A stretch of 64,000 nucleotides of DNA from Kiritimatiellia bacterium. GTDB lineage: Bacteria > Verrucomicrobiota > Kiritimatiellia > RFP12 > UBA1067. The position numbers and the translations under genes are program-made. Shown in pieces: positions 15,003 to 22,983 of this stretch. The DNA is taken from NCBI GenBank assembly GCA_017405115.1, contig JAFRBA010000118.1, forward strand, positions 62,001 to 126,000, written 5' to 3'. The stretch's first letter is position 1. Every line of letters starts with the position of its first letter. The notes under the pieces were generated by a model. That model searched no databases and was not told the DNA's origin. It worked only from the letters and a program-made list of their open reading frames with translations.

Positions 15003-16711
15003 ATGGAAGTCATACAGATGGGCCACATCAAGACGCTTGACGGAGAGTATGTGACTGGCATGATCGTTGAGGCTTCGATAGACGAGCTTCACGCGGCCGG
15101 GAACCTCCTCTACAGGAAGGTCAAGGTCGTTCCATTGGAGAATGCGGATGGTGATCGAAAGGTCTCATTGAGTGGCGACACTCTCTAAAGAAGAAAGTGA
15201 ATTGCTGGAACACCTAAGGGCAGGAGAGCCTATGGCAATCAGCAGCCGAGCTCGGTGTGGAGAGAAACCCCTATCCGAGAAGGTTCATCGACTATCCCGC
15301 AAGGGAGTAGGGCCAAGCGGCCCGAAGTACTCTCTCTCCGGAAGGAGAGAATGATATAGCCAGTGCCGCATGGAAACATGCGGATGTCCCGCCTGACCAG
15401 CGGTTAAACTGCACGGGCGTAGCGAACCCGTGTGAACATAAGCATGGTCGAATGATGCAAGAAAATCCTGAGATTCACTGTTGCGAGAATTACACGAATG
15501 TGTTATAATCTCCATCGTGAATCGCTCACACCAGATTAGGCTCTACCCGAACAAGGAGCAGCGTATAATGCTTGCCAAGACGGCCGGCACAGTTCGCTAC
15601 TGCTACAACTGGGGTCTGTCGAAATGGGACGAGATGCACAAGAATGGTGAGAAATGCGACCAGTATCTGCTTTCGAGGCTGTGGACGCAGGAGAGGCCGG
15701 AGTGGTCCAAGGAGGTGTTCAGGGGTGCTCAGACAAGGGCGCTCCTGAACCTTGGTGGAGCGTTCTCCGCATTCTTCAAGGGAATGAGGCGGCATCCTGG
15801 TTTCCACAAGAAGGGGCGGAAGGATTCGTTCTATGTGACCAATGACAAGCCTAGGCTGAGGGGAGACCATAAGATAAGTCTTCCGAACATAGGCGTGGTC
15901 AACATGGCCGAGAAGCTGAGGTTTGATGGAAAGATCCTTGGCTATACGGTATCAAAGCAGGCTGACAGATGGTATGTGTCCATTCAAGTAGAGCTTGCAG
16001 AGAGTACATGTGTGGCAGAGAATGAATCTGCGGTCGGGATAGACGTGGGCTCCAAGCACTGGGCCGTGTCTTCCGATGGCGACGTCCTCGACAGGCCGAA
16101 GTCAATCCCGAAACTGGAGAAAAGGCTGAAGCGTGCGCAGAGAAGTCTGAGCAGGAAGCGGAAGGACTCCAGAAACAGGGATAAGGCAAGGATGCGGGTC
16201 GCAAGGCTTCACCAGAGGATTCGGAACGTAAAGAGAGACGCGGTGCATAAGTTCACAACCACGATAGCCAAGAACCACGGCGTCGTGTGCTGCGAGAACC
16301 TGTGCGTCAATGGAATGGGAAAATCGGTCAAGTCAATACGCAAGGCAGTGCGCAACAGCTGCATGTCAGGGTTGCGCATGATGCTCGCCTACAAGGCGGC
16401 GCACTACGTGGAGATAGACCGGTTCTACCCGTCGAGCAAGAGGTGCTCGAGGTGCGGAAACGTCAAGGCGGAACTTGGGCTATCCGAAAGGACGTACCGG
16501 TGCGAAGCCTGCGGGAACGTGCTTGACCGCGATTTGAACGCGGCTCTCAATATACGAGACGAAGGGTTCAGGATTTTCACCGAGGGTCACTCGGGAAGTG
16601 CCTGTGGAGGGCGTTGAAGCGACTGGGGCCGCGGCCCCAGAAGTGGAGCGTCCGACGAAGCAGGAAGTGTCATTTGACATGTGACAGCGAGCCGACAGTA
16701 CAGCTTCGTAA
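15003..16711 (+). CDS. hypothetical protein interrupted by intron 1 (spliced 15003-15155 + 16688-16711)
   Basis: Unspliced, the frame ends at TAA 15186-15188 inside the intron. If the intron is removed after U15155, the frame continues as ...ENADGD-RADSTAS and stops at 16709-16711, giving 58 residues. The protein is small and strand-rich with no known family. It overlaps the start of the methyltransferase by about 30 codon bases, so one intron interrupts two genes in different frames. The ATG at 15018 is an alternative start. Confidence 0.5.
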
Positions 16712-17336
16712 CGTCGACTGCGTCGAGTTCATGTCCGGACTGTCCGACGGCTTCTTCGACCTTACGATAGCCGATCCCCCATACGGGATCGGAAAGGACT
16801 GGAAGCGGAGAAGGCGCGCGGCCGAGCTCTACGACGAGAGCGGATACGACAACGAAAGACCGTCAAGGAAGTGCATCGAGGAGATCGTCCGAGTCAGCAA
16901 GAGGTGGATCATCTTCGGCTGGAACTACTTCACGGACATCCTTCCGCCGACGAACTACCTGATCGTCTGGGACAAAATGGCCAACGCAAACCAAGTCGTC
17001 AAGTACTCGAAGTGCGAGATCGCGGCGACAAATGTCCGAATCCCGTGCAACCTCGTATCGATACCGTGGGACGGCTATCGTATGGGCGAGGAGACGGGGC
17101 GCAAGAAGATCCATCCACACCAGAAGCCAGTGGCGCTCTACCGCTGGCTTCTGGACTGGTACGGTCCGGGGAACAGGGACGACGAATTTTGGAGGTCGAT
17201 CGTGTTCGACCCGTTCGCCGGCAGCGGCTCACTTGGGGTCGCATGCAAGGAGAGAGGATACAGGTATGTCGGATGCGAGAAATCAAAAATGTTCTACGAA
17301 GCAGCGAAAAGGCGGCTTAAAATCAAGGAGGAATAG
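15148..17336 (+). CDS. beta-class DNA adenine/cytosine-N4 methyltransferase split by intron 1
   Basis: Proposed exons are 15148-15155 and 16688-17336, giving 218 residues. ATG 15148 has GGAG seven bases upstream, and joining U15155 to C16688 gives M-V-I-E-P-T-V-Q-L-R in frame. Motif IV is DPPYG (32-36) and the SAM-binding motif I is DPFAGSG (177-183); this IV-before-I order is that of beta-class amino-methyltransferases. It would methylate phage DNA against host restriction or for regulation. No restriction enzyme is visible beside it. Without splicing no good start exists for the second exon. Confidence 0.75.
15156..15480 (+). ncRNA. group I ribozyme core, copy 1
   Basis: Visible pairings are P1 (15153-15164), a P2 hairpin GAGUG-GCGA-CACUC (15170-15183), P4 UGCUG/CAGCA (15203-15207 with 15240-15244) and P7 GACUA (15290-15294) with UAGCC (15357-15361). 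The sequences around R (GAAGGTTCATCGACTA) and S (GATATAGCC) are typical of group I introns. Stems GGGCC/GGCCC and CUCUC/GAGAG have covarying partners in copy 2. P7 contains one A-C mismatch (A15291 with C15360) that copy 2 lacks, so splicing of this copy may be weaker. Confidence 0.8.
15481..15509 (+). promoter_or_regulatory. internal promoter of tnpB copy 1
   Basis: TTGCGA (15481-15486), a 17-base spacer and TATAAT (15504-15509). The tnpB GTG begins seven bases after the -10 box, so the transcript would start at or next to the start codon. The same geometry is kept in copy 2 although the surrounding bases differ. Confidence 0.7.
15517..16617 (+). CDS. tnpB: TnpB, RNA-guided nuclease of IS200/IS605 type, copy 1
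   Basis: The 366-residue protein looks intact. The RuvC residues are present: Asp in VGIDVGSKHWAVSS, Glu in VCCENLCV and Asp in DRDLNAALNI. A zinc finger (CSRCGN ... CEACGN) lies between the last two. The N-terminal part has the usual HQIRLYPNKEQ start and YCYNWGL helix. TnpB cuts DNA next to a short motif, guided by an RNA made from the 3' end of its element. GTG 15517 is the start because its homologue in copy 2 has GTG at the same place and both follow a promoter by seven bases. Here TnpB may act like a homing endonuclease for the intron. Confidence 0.9.
   Translation: MNRSHQIRLYPNKEQRIMLAKTAGTVRYCYNWGLSKWDEMHKNGEKCDQYLLSRLWTQERPEWSKEVFRGAQTRALLNLGGAFSAFFKGMRRHPGFHKKGRKDSFYVTNDKPRLRGDHKISLPNIGVVNMAEKLRFDGKILGYTVSKQADRWYVSIQVELAESTCVAENESAVGIDVGSKHWAVSSDGDVLDRPKSIPKLEKRLKRAQRSLSRKRKDSRNRDKARMRVARLHQRIRNVKRDAVHKFTTTIAKNHGVVCCENLCVNGMGKSVKSIRKAVRNSCMSGLRMMLAYKAAHYVEIDRFYPSSKRCSRCGNVKAELGLSERTYRCEACGNVLDRDLNAALNIRDEGFRIFTEGHSGSACGGR
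16560..16707 (+). ncRNA. putative omega RNA with guide, copy 1
   Basis: The 3' end of tnpB and the element tail can fold: CUGGGGCC/GGCCCCAG hairpin (16623-16640) and a terminal TGTCA/TGACA hairpin near 16668-16686. Copy 2 keeps the first hairpin with different bases, which is covariation. By analogy with known TnpB systems, the roughly 16-20 bases after G16687 (the start of exon 2) would be the guide. The 5' limit is approximate. Confidence 0.55.
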
Positions 17337-17338
17337 GA

Positions 17339-17626
17339 ATGACATGCGAAGCGAGACAAACCCCAAAGGGGCATACGACAGTCTATTGCGGCGGAGATCT
17401 CTTGGCAACGATAAGCGGAGCCGGAAGAACGAGGGAAGAGCGGATGCGTCTTGCGAAGATTATTGCCGCATCGGTGAACATGTGTCGGTATATTCCGCAC
17501 GACGCGGATCTTGACTCATTGAACGACCACGCAAAGTATATGATGAATTGCAGCATATACGGAGGCGGCGTACTCAGCCAGATCGTCGAAAACATCAAGA
17601 CCTTCAAGAAGGAGGCTGGCATATGA
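17339..17626 (+). CDS. hypothetical protein, 95 aa
   Basis: A mixed alpha/beta small protein with four Cys. AAGGAGGAATAGG lies just upstream of the ATG. It directly follows the methyltransferase. Function unknown. Confidence 0.6.
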   Translation: MTCEARQTPKGHTTVYCGGDLLATISGAGRTREERMRLAKIIAASVNMCRYIPHDADLDSLNDHAKYMMNCSIYGGGVLSQIVENIKTFKKEAGI

Positions 17627-17790
17627 TCAAGTACGAATGCGACATGTGCGGAGCGCAGAGTGAAAGCCAAAAGAAATTCTCGTACGTCAGGCTTCTGGAA
17701 GGCAAGAAGACCTTTCTGTTGTGCAAGCGTTGCGAGAACGCTGTGATCAGATTTGTCGAAAGTCACAAGGAATCTCCTACTGGTGTATGA
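17623..17790 (+). CDS. small zinc-ribbon-like protein, 55 aa
   Basis: Two CxxC knuckles, CDMC near the N-terminus and CKRC in the middle, with strands between them make a zinc ribbon. Such proteins often bind nucleic acid or protein partners. The start overlaps the preceding stop as ATGA. Confidence 0.6.
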   Translation: MIKYECDMCGAQSESQKKFSYVRLLEGKKTFLLCKRCENAVIRFVESHKESPTGV

Positions 17791-17791
17791 C

Positions 17792-18298
17792 ATGAGCGAA
17801 GATCCGATTGAGGCCATAAAGCAGATTGTGGAATGCATAGACGAAGGATGCGTTCCTGGAAGCGGACACGTGACGAGCGGATGGCTGCGAAGGGCGTCGA
17901 AAGATGATATCCTTGACTGGGTTTGGGGAAACCTCAGGGGAAGAGTGATAAACGCATTGGAGAGGACAAAGGATGCCATTTCAACGTTGAATCTCGGCAA
18001 CTCGGCGGAGATGCGCGAAGCTTTGAGAACATGTAGAAACATAGCGGAATGGATTCGTTCTGGCAAAGCAAGCGTGGAAGCCGGTGTGGAACGCATGAAA
18101 ACTGAGATTGATAAATCCCTCTCCGCTTCGGCGAGGAACTGCGACAGGTTCAACTCAGGAGACCCTGATAAGGATGCCGACGATGCGCTTCATGCGTATC
18201 TTGACGAAGGCGTCGCGGGATTCCGCGCTGTCGCGAGGTATCTTCTGTCACCGATGAAGGAAAAACCATGCACACGTGCGACGGATGCTACTACCTAG
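17792..18298 (+). CDS. hypothetical helical protein, 168 aa
   Basis: An almost all-helical protein with regularly spaced Leu, Ile and Ala, perhaps a helical bundle. The start lies two bases after an overlapping stop (TGACATGA). Its last codons overlap the next small gene. No homology is recognised. Confidence 0.55.
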   Translation: MSEDPIEAIKQIVECIDEGCVPGSGHVTSGWLRRASKDDILDWVWGNLRGRVINALERTKDAISTLNLGNSAEMREALRTCRNIAEWIRSGKASVEAGVERMKTEIDKSLSASARNCDRFNSGDPDKDADDALHAYLDEGVAGFRAVARYLLSPMKEKPCTRATDATT

Positions 18299-18435
18299 GA
18301 AGTGATGGATACTCCTGCATGAGGGAGAGTTATCCAGAACATGACAAACCGCGTAATCCCTGGAGGCCGAAAGATGCGTGGTACGTCAGATGGTTCAAGG
18401 CGTTAATTAGGTTGTTCAGAAAGGAGAAGTCATGA
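18268..18435 (+). CDS. small Cys protein, 55 aa
   Basis: Starts inside the end of the previous gene. It has CDGC near the start and another Cys at 17, then a Trp- and Arg-rich C-terminal half (PWRPKDAWYVRWFKALIRLF) that may lie on a membrane. The stop overlaps the next ATG as ATGA, which supports the frame. Confidence 0.5.
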   Translation: MHTCDGCYYLGSDGYSCMRESYPEHDKPRNPWRPKDAWYVRWFKALIRLFRKEKS

Positions 18436-18779
18436 TAGACTTTACGACAGAGACTGAGAGAAAAAGGTGCAAGCAGATCGACAAATGCAAAGATCTGATG
18501 TCTGAGGTGATGGATGCGCTTGGATGCGGAATAGATACCAGAAAGGCGACGAACAGGCTAATCAAACTCAGGAACTACCTGAACAGGGAGTTCCCAGACG
18601 TAGAGAAGCGGGAGATGTTCGACGCGCTCGTGCGCATTGGAAACTGGTGCGCACAAGATTTAGCGGAGAACGCCCACTTGGGCGATCCATCCGGGAACTA
18701 CGAGAAGACGCTGAACGGACTATGCAACATCTGCAGGCCGTTCATGGAGAAGGCGAGAAAGACCGAGAGGTACGGTTGA
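18432..18779 (+). CDS. hypothetical protein, 115 aa
   Basis: A helical protein with six Cys scattered through it. AAGGAG precedes the ATG. It is similar in style to the genes at 17792 and 23981 but without clear sequence identity. Function unknown. Confidence 0.6.
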   Translation: MIDFTTETERKRCKQIDKCKDLMSEVMDALGCGIDTRKATNRLIKLRNYLNREFPDVEKREMFDALVRIGNWCAQDLAENAHLGDPSGNYEKTLNGLCNICRPFMEKARKTERYG

Positions 18780-18784
18780 AATAA

Positions 18785-18940
18785 ATGAATGCGATCGAGC
18801 TGGATAAAATACTCAAGACGGTGCACGATGTCGTCGAAGAAGAATGGAAGAAGGTCTCCCCGGAGCGTAAGAGGCGCATGGTCGAAAACATCATGAAGCG
18901 GGCGGCTGCAAGGGCGAAAAAGAAGAGCGCGCCGAAATGA
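18785..18940 (+). CDS. small basic protein, 51 aa
   Basis: A two-helix peptide with a very basic tail (RAAARAKKKSAPK) that could contact nucleic acid. No strong ribosome site is seen, but the stop overlaps the next ATG as ATGA. Confidence 0.45.
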   Translation: MNAIELDKILKTVHDVVEEEWKKVSPERKRRMVENIMKRAAARAKKKSAPK

Positions 18941-19236
18941 GAATGCGAACCGACGAGTACACCGGCGAGCAGTACGACGCCGACAAATGGTATCGAGGTG
19001 CGAACGGTTGCTGGGTCAACAAGGACGCAGAGCGTGAACATCTCGATGCCGTAAGGAAGCGTGACGACGAAAGGCGCTCAAAGCTGAATGCAGGCCGTGT
19101 CGCGAGAGGGAAAAGGCGAAGGCCGCCTTCCTCTTTCGCAAGGTCTGCGAGCAGGTACGCCGAGTTCCTTCGAGAAGACGGAGGTGAGACTTTCGGAGAA
19201 TGGCTACGTCTACAGAAGAACAGGAGGATTACATGA
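18937..19236 (+). CDS. basic hypothetical protein, 99 aa
   Basis: Highly charged, with an Arg/Lys-rich centre (RVARGKRRRPPS) and an RTDEYTGEQYDADKWYRG start. A small nucleic-acid-binding role is possible. Its end overlaps the next ATG. Confidence 0.5.
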   Translation: MRMRTDEYTGEQYDADKWYRGANGCWVNKDAEREHLDAVRKRDDERRSKLNAGRVARGKRRRPPSSFARSASRYAEFLREDGGETFGEWLRLQKNRRIT

Positions 19237-19550
19237 AAAGCGAAATCAAACTGTCGCGTGAAGAGGAGCGGGCAGGTTCCGTGGGCAAAGGAGACGACAT
19301 GAAAAGACGGAAAGCGTACGTCCAGTCTACCACCGCCTGCCCTGTGTGCGGGCGCATCGCTGTCATGCGTATGTTCAAATGCAGATGCGAGGACTGGTAC
19401 GGATATTACGCCATCCGCTTCTACTGCAAGAACAAAAAATGTCCTGTGGATCATGTATGCACGGAGTTCTTCCCTGACAGTGAAAGCGCGGAAAAGCAGA
19501 TGGAGAAGTACATTGTCAAGGAAAGGAGAAGGAAGAAATGCAAGAAATAA
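19233..19550 (+). CDS. zinc-binding hypothetical protein, 105 aa, with duplicated leader
   Basis: The body (from about 19299) has CPVC, then CRCED and CKNKKCP, a probable zinc-binding protein. The first 14 residues (MKSEIKLSREEERA) copy the start of the following gene (MQEIKLTREEERA). This suggests that the body was inserted next to a duplicated 5' end of that gene. ATG 19299 (MKRRKAYVQS), preceded by AAAGGAG, may be the original start. Confidence 0.55.
   Translation: MKSEIKLSREEERAGSVGKGDDMKRRKAYVQSTTACPVCGRIAVMRMFKCRCEDWYGYYAIRFYCKNKKCPVDHVCTEFFPDSESAEKQMEKYIVKERRRKKCKK
19242..19273 (+). repeat. 32-base direct repeat, copy A
   Basis: Matches 19544-19575 at 30 of 32 bases. It encodes the EIKL(S/T)REEERA leader. 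See the gene at 19233 for its meaning. Confidence 0.75.
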
Positions 19551-19843
19551 AACTGACGCGTGAAGAGGAGCGGGCGATAGACGAAAAACTGGGGCCGGGC
19601 TTCAAGAAGCGCATGAACGAGTTCGCCAAGGATCTTGGCGATCTCATGATGAAGTTCCCGATGGCTCAGGGGCACAGCAAGGAGGCCACGTACCTCCAGC
19701 AGCCGTTCATGATGATGAGCGGCGCTCTGCATCTGGTCAAGCGGTTCGGAATGACGGAGGAGGAGCGCGACGAGGACGACGAGATTCTGGCCGGAATACC
19801 GGCAGCGCTCGACGCTCTTGCCAGTCAGGTGAAGTCGGAATGA
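19538..19843 (+). CDS. hypothetical protein, 101 aa
   Basis: A helical protein with an acidic C-terminal third (EERDEDDEI). AAGGAGAAGGAAG precedes the ATG. The 5' end is the parent or the copy of the repeat seen at 19242. It overlaps the start of the second methyltransferase by four bases. Confidence 0.6.
   Translation: MQEIKLTREEERAIDEKLGPGFKKRMNEFAKDLGDLMMKFPMAQGHSKEATYLQQPFMMMSGALHLVKRFGMTEEERDEDDEILAGIPAALDALASQVKSE
19544..19575 (+). repeat. 32-base direct repeat, copy B
   Basis: Partner of 19242-19273, at the start of the 101-residue gene. The identity falls away sharply at both ends of the repeat. Confidence 0.75.
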
Positions 19844-21027
19844 GCTGTTCTAGTCTTATACATGGCGACTGCCTCTTCATGATGCCTGAGCTTCTGCCGG
19901 ACTCGGTAGATGCGATCGTGACCGATCCGCCGTACGGACTCACGGGCGACGGCAAAGGCGGTTTCATGGGCAAGGAGTGGGACGGGTGCGTGCCGGGAGT
20001 CGAGTTCTGGAAGCGGGCAATCAGAGTCGCAAAACCAGGAGCCTGGCTTCTTGCGTTCGGCGGCACGCGAACATACCATCGTCTCGCCTGCGCCATCGAG
20101 GACGCCGGCTGGGAAATCCGAGACTGCATCATGTGGGTGTTCGGCGGAGGATGGCCGAAGTCGCTCAACATCGCAAAGGCGATCGACAGGCACAACGGAT
20201 ATGAGGGCAGGGTCGTCGGCACGCGCAAGGTCGACACGAGCATGCAGGGAGGCAACCTGCTGAGAGGAGACCACAGGCGCCACGAGGTCGAGCAGGAGGT
20301 GCGGGAGCTGCCTCCAGAGGCCTCCAAGTGGGAGGGTTTCGGGACGTGCCTGAAGCCCGCATACGAGCCTATCCTCGTCGCGAGGAAGCCGCTTGACGGA
20401 ACGGTGATCAACAACGTGCTCAAGCATGGGACAGGTGCGATTAACATCGATGCGTGCCGTGTTCCTCTGCCTGACGGAGACAATCTGACGGACAGGATCG
20501 AGCGCAACGAGCACAAGGCTGACACGCATGGTATGGGATACAACTTCGTATCCGTGAACCGGCCGGCGGGAGTCGGCAGATTCCCTGCTAACCTCATCCA
20601 TGACGGCTCGCCGGAGGTGCTGGAGCTGTTTCCGGATAGCAGGGGTCAGCAGGGTGCCGTGACCGGCAAGGAGCCGAGCGAGACGACGCGAGGCATTTAC
20701 GGAAAGTTCTCAGGAAACAGGAAGAAGTCTTGCCCAAGGGGCGACTCTGGATCCGCGGCGAGGTTCTTCTACTGCGCCAAGGCGTCGAGGGCCGAGAGAG
20801 GCGATGGAAACACCCACATAACAGTAAAGCCGCTTGCGCTCATGAGGTATCTCGTGACGCTCGTGGCGCCTCCCGGATCGGTCGTTATGGATCCATTCAT
20901 GGGTTCTGGTACGACCGGCGTTGCATGCATGCAGACCGGGCACGGATTCATCGGGATAGAAAAGGAAAAGGAATACTTCGAGATCGCGAAGAAGCGGATC
21001 TTGGAGGCGAAACAGGAGGAGACATGA
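19840..21027 (+). CDS. beta-class DNA methyltransferase, second
   Basis: The 395-residue protein has DPPYG (29-33) near the N-terminus and DPFMGSGTTG (351-360) near the C-terminus, the order of beta-class N4-cytosine or N6-adenine methyltransferases. The long middle part (140-330) is the target-recognition region. It is not interrupted. With the split enzyme at 15148 the phage has at least two modification activities, and no cognate nuclease is seen. The ATG overlaps the preceding stop. Confidence 0.9.
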   Translation: MSCSSLIHGDCLFMMPELLPDSVDAIVTDPPYGLTGDGKGGFMGKEWDGCVPGVEFWKRAIRVAKPGAWLLAFGGTRTYHRLACAIEDAGWEIRDCIMWVFGGGWPKSLNIAKAIDRHNGYEGRVVGTRKVDTSMQGGNLLRGDHRRHEVEQEVRELPPEASKWEGFGTCLKPAYEPILVARKPLDGTVINNVLKHGTGAINIDACRVPLPDGDNLTDRIERNEHKADTHGMGYNFVSVNRPAGVGRFPANLIHDGSPEVLELFPDSRGQQGAVTGKEPSETTRGIYGKFSGNRKKSCPRGDSGSAARFFYCAKASRAERGDGNTHITVKPLALMRYLVTLVAPPGSVVMDPFMGSGTTGVACMQTGHGFIGIEKEKEYFEIAKKRILEAKQEET

Positions 21028-21404
21028 CGGAAAAAGACATACCAGAGCCGCTCAGGGGATGGGAGAGACACGTGTTCTCAAGCGGCTGTTTCACAGGTGA
21101 AGACTACCTGTCGTTCCAGAACGCGTACGCAAGATGGCTACGCAAGGCCCTGAAGCGCTACGCCGTCAAGGTGTACAGAAACCACTACGAGTTCTCTGCT
21201 GTCATCACTCGAAAGGGAGAGAACGGAAATCCCGACAGGCATGTGTACATGTCGATAAGCGACGTCAGATTCTTCCCGAAGGCGTGGTACAGCCGAGTTC
21301 TCATGCGGACGATGGAAAACGCCGAGGACTGGACTGGCGGCGAGAACACGTACTGCTCAATCGGCTACATACCGACAAGGGTAGAAGAGCTGATGGCTGG
21401 GTGA
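21024..21404 (+). CDS. hypothetical protein, 126 aa
   Basis: A basic, aromatic-rich alpha/beta protein. The start overlaps the methyltransferase stop as ATGA. It may assist the methyltransferase, but no family is recognised. Confidence 0.55.
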   Translation: MTEKDIPEPLRGWERHVFSSGCFTGEDYLSFQNAYARWLRKALKRYAVKVYRNHYEFSAVITRKGENGNPDRHVYMSISDVRFFPKAWYSRVLMRTMENAEDWTGGENTYCSIGYIPTRVEELMAG

Positions 21405-21421
21405 CTCTTGGGGAGGCTAAC

Positions 21422-21607
21422 ATGAATACATACCAGATGGAGTTCTTGACTTCAGGGAATTGCCAAGTCAAGGCAAAAAGCCTTAAAGAGGCGTTCGACA
21501 AGATCACGGAACGATTCAGGAGGTGCATGGGCTCTAACCAGACCAAGATAAGATGCCTTAAAATCAACGGTCAGCTCGTTGAGGACGAGCGGAAAGGAAG
21601 CAATTGA
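21422..21607 (+). CDS. small beta-alpha protein, 61 aa
   Basis: A strand (YQMEFLT), a second strand (CQVKAKS), then a helix (KEAFDKITERF): the same layout as the small genes at 8743, 35871 and 37726. GGGGAGG lies upstream. Function unknown. Confidence 0.5.
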   Translation: MNTYQMEFLTSGNCQVKAKSLKEAFDKITERFRRCMGSNQTKIRCLKINGQLVEDERKGSN

Positions 21608-22005
21608 TGAAAGTGGGAAGAATGGAAGAGAAGGAGGCCGAGCTCTACATCTGCAAGCGCCTCAACGAGGTCAAGGAGATACTCGACGACATCGCAGAGA
21701 AGACAGGCTTAACTTACATTGTTCTCGACGATAGGTTCGTCGAGATGTTCGGAAAGGTCGGATCGAACCTCATCTTCGGTCTCCAGGAAGTCATGAAGGT
21801 CGTTCCTGATAGGATGGACCTCGCGAACCAGGCGAAGCAGTCAGCGTTCGTCGCTAACTTCGAGCAGCGGGAGAAGGTAGAACAGCGCAAGGAAATGCGT
21901 TCTATTTTGGAGGAGCTCATCATCAGGTCGAAGGACGGACTGAAGGCGGATCTTCTTGAACTGAAGGAAAAGTATTCGAACTTCGACGCCGAGGAAAAGA
22001 AATGA
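21607..22005 (+). CDS. hypothetical coiled-coil protein, 132 aa
   Basis: Mostly helical. Residues 90-132 are charged heptad-like sequence and may form a coiled coil. TTG 21604 is an alternative start, but ATG 21607 overlaps the preceding stop in the usual way. Confidence 0.55.
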   Translation: MKVGRMEEKEAELYICKRLNEVKEILDDIAEKTGLTYIVLDDRFVEMFGKVGSNLIFGLQEVMKVVPDRMDLANQAKQSAFVANFEQREKVEQRKEMRSILEELIIRSKDGLKADLLELKEKYSNFDAEEKK

Positions 22006-22487
22006 GCGGAGGCTGCATGGAATATGCGTACTCGCGGATATATCAAGCCGCGATGGACGTGAAAGAGTATCTCTACGAAGCAGAGAAGAGCCATCCGTCG
22101 GACTACGAGTTCGATTCAGGCAGGTTGCACATGAGCCCGGAGGATCTTCGCAAGAAGGTCATCCAGTACATGATGAACGCCTACGTTGCTCTCCGCGTCG
22201 CAGAGGTGTACGCGAAACGAGTCGAATGGCTGAAGTCTGGCGACGACGGATACGACAACTTCATAGAGAGAACGGACAAGGATCTTGCAGAGCTCGACAT
22301 GATGCTCAACTTCACGGTCAAGAAGCCTACGGAATATGAGGTCAACGACATGCGCGAATGCCTTGTCCAGCTCATGGATGCAGTGGAGAGATGTGGCTAT
22401 CGTGAGTTCGAGGAAGTCGATGACGACAGCCCAATGTACAAGGCATGGAATAGGGCAAAAGAACTGATAGGAGGCAAAGGTGACTAA
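22002..22487 (+). CDS. hypothetical helical protein, 161 aa
   Basis: An acidic, helical protein (MEYAYSRIYQAAMDVKEYL). It overlaps both neighbours. No homology is recognised. Confidence 0.6.
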   Translation: MSGGCMEYAYSRIYQAAMDVKEYLYEAEKSHPSDYEFDSGRLHMSPEDLRKKVIQYMMNAYVALRVAEVYAKRVEWLKSGDDGYDNFIERTDKDLAELDMMLNFTVKKPTEYEVNDMRECLVQLMDAVERCGYREFEEVDDDSPMYKAWNRAKELIGGKGD

Positions 22488-22983
22488 TCCAAATTGGAAC
22501 GACGATGAGCTCGAGAACTACCGCAGGCTTGTAAAGACAGGAAACGGAAAAGATCCAGAAGGCATCCACGGCCTTGCGTATACGGCGGTCTGCGAGATGT
22601 ATTCGAGCAGGGTCGAACGCGAGAAGAACGAGAAGTTCTGCAAAGTCATCACAGAGGCCATGCTGGAGGTGTTCGACGGCATGCGCTTCATCGAGGAAAA
22701 GCTCGGCGTCAGCCTGAAGGAGATGTCTGACAAGTATTTCAAAGAGAAGAAGGAGCGGGCAAGGAAGGAAACGAATGCGATCTGCGAAGTCCTTTATGCG
22801 ATGAGGCGCGAGTACGTGGACATGACGACCGCGCATGGTCCAATGGGAGACCATGTCGGAACGTGCAGGACGATCAAGGTCGAGGCGCTCGAAGACTTCA
22901 TCGGAAGGATGTGCAATGCGATCGGTCTCGAATGGAAGGACGTCGTCTCCTATGCGGAGGAAGCCAATGGAAAGGCTCAGTGA
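22480..22983 (+). CDS. hypothetical helical protein, 167 aa, GTG start
   Basis: GTG 22480 is used because AGGAGGCAAAG precedes it. Helical and charged, with a KEKKERARKE stretch. Function unknown. Confidence 0.55.
   Translation: MTNPNWNDDELENYRRLVKTGNGKDPEGIHGLAYTAVCEMYSSRVEREKNEKFCKVITEAMLEVFDGMRFIEEKLGVSLKEMSDKYFKEKKERARKETNAICEVLYAMRREYVDMTTAHGPMGDHVGTCRTIKVEALEDFIGRMCNAIGLEWKDVVSYAEEANGKAQ

Larger units (their letters stand above)
15156..16687 (+). mobile_element. group I intron carrying tnpB (IStron-like), copy 1
   Basis: A 1,532-base element with a group I ribozyme core at its 5' end, tnpB inside and a structured 3' end finishing in ...GTGACAG. The proposed 5' site is U15155 in a P1 hairpin (GAU-C-GAAA-G-GUC, with U15155 opposite G15162). 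The 3' site is after G16687, the last base shared with copy 2. No tnpA is present. Copy 2 at 33056-34586 is almost the same length (1,531). The two differ in P1 and P2 but share the core and the 3' end. IStrons with this design are known from other bacteria; the exact boundaries here are inferred. Confidence 0.8.

Noticed and set aside
15172..15354. GTG frame at 15172 as the methyltransferase start (joining at 15182)
   Set aside because: It also restores the frame, but the U-G pair, the P1 hairpin and the ribosome site all favour ATG 15148 with splicing after 15155.
15156..16687. An ordinary insertion sequence with tnpB only
   Set aside because: The 5' half has group I core elements and removal restores reading frames, which a plain IS would not explain. 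The 5' ends of the two copies also differ.
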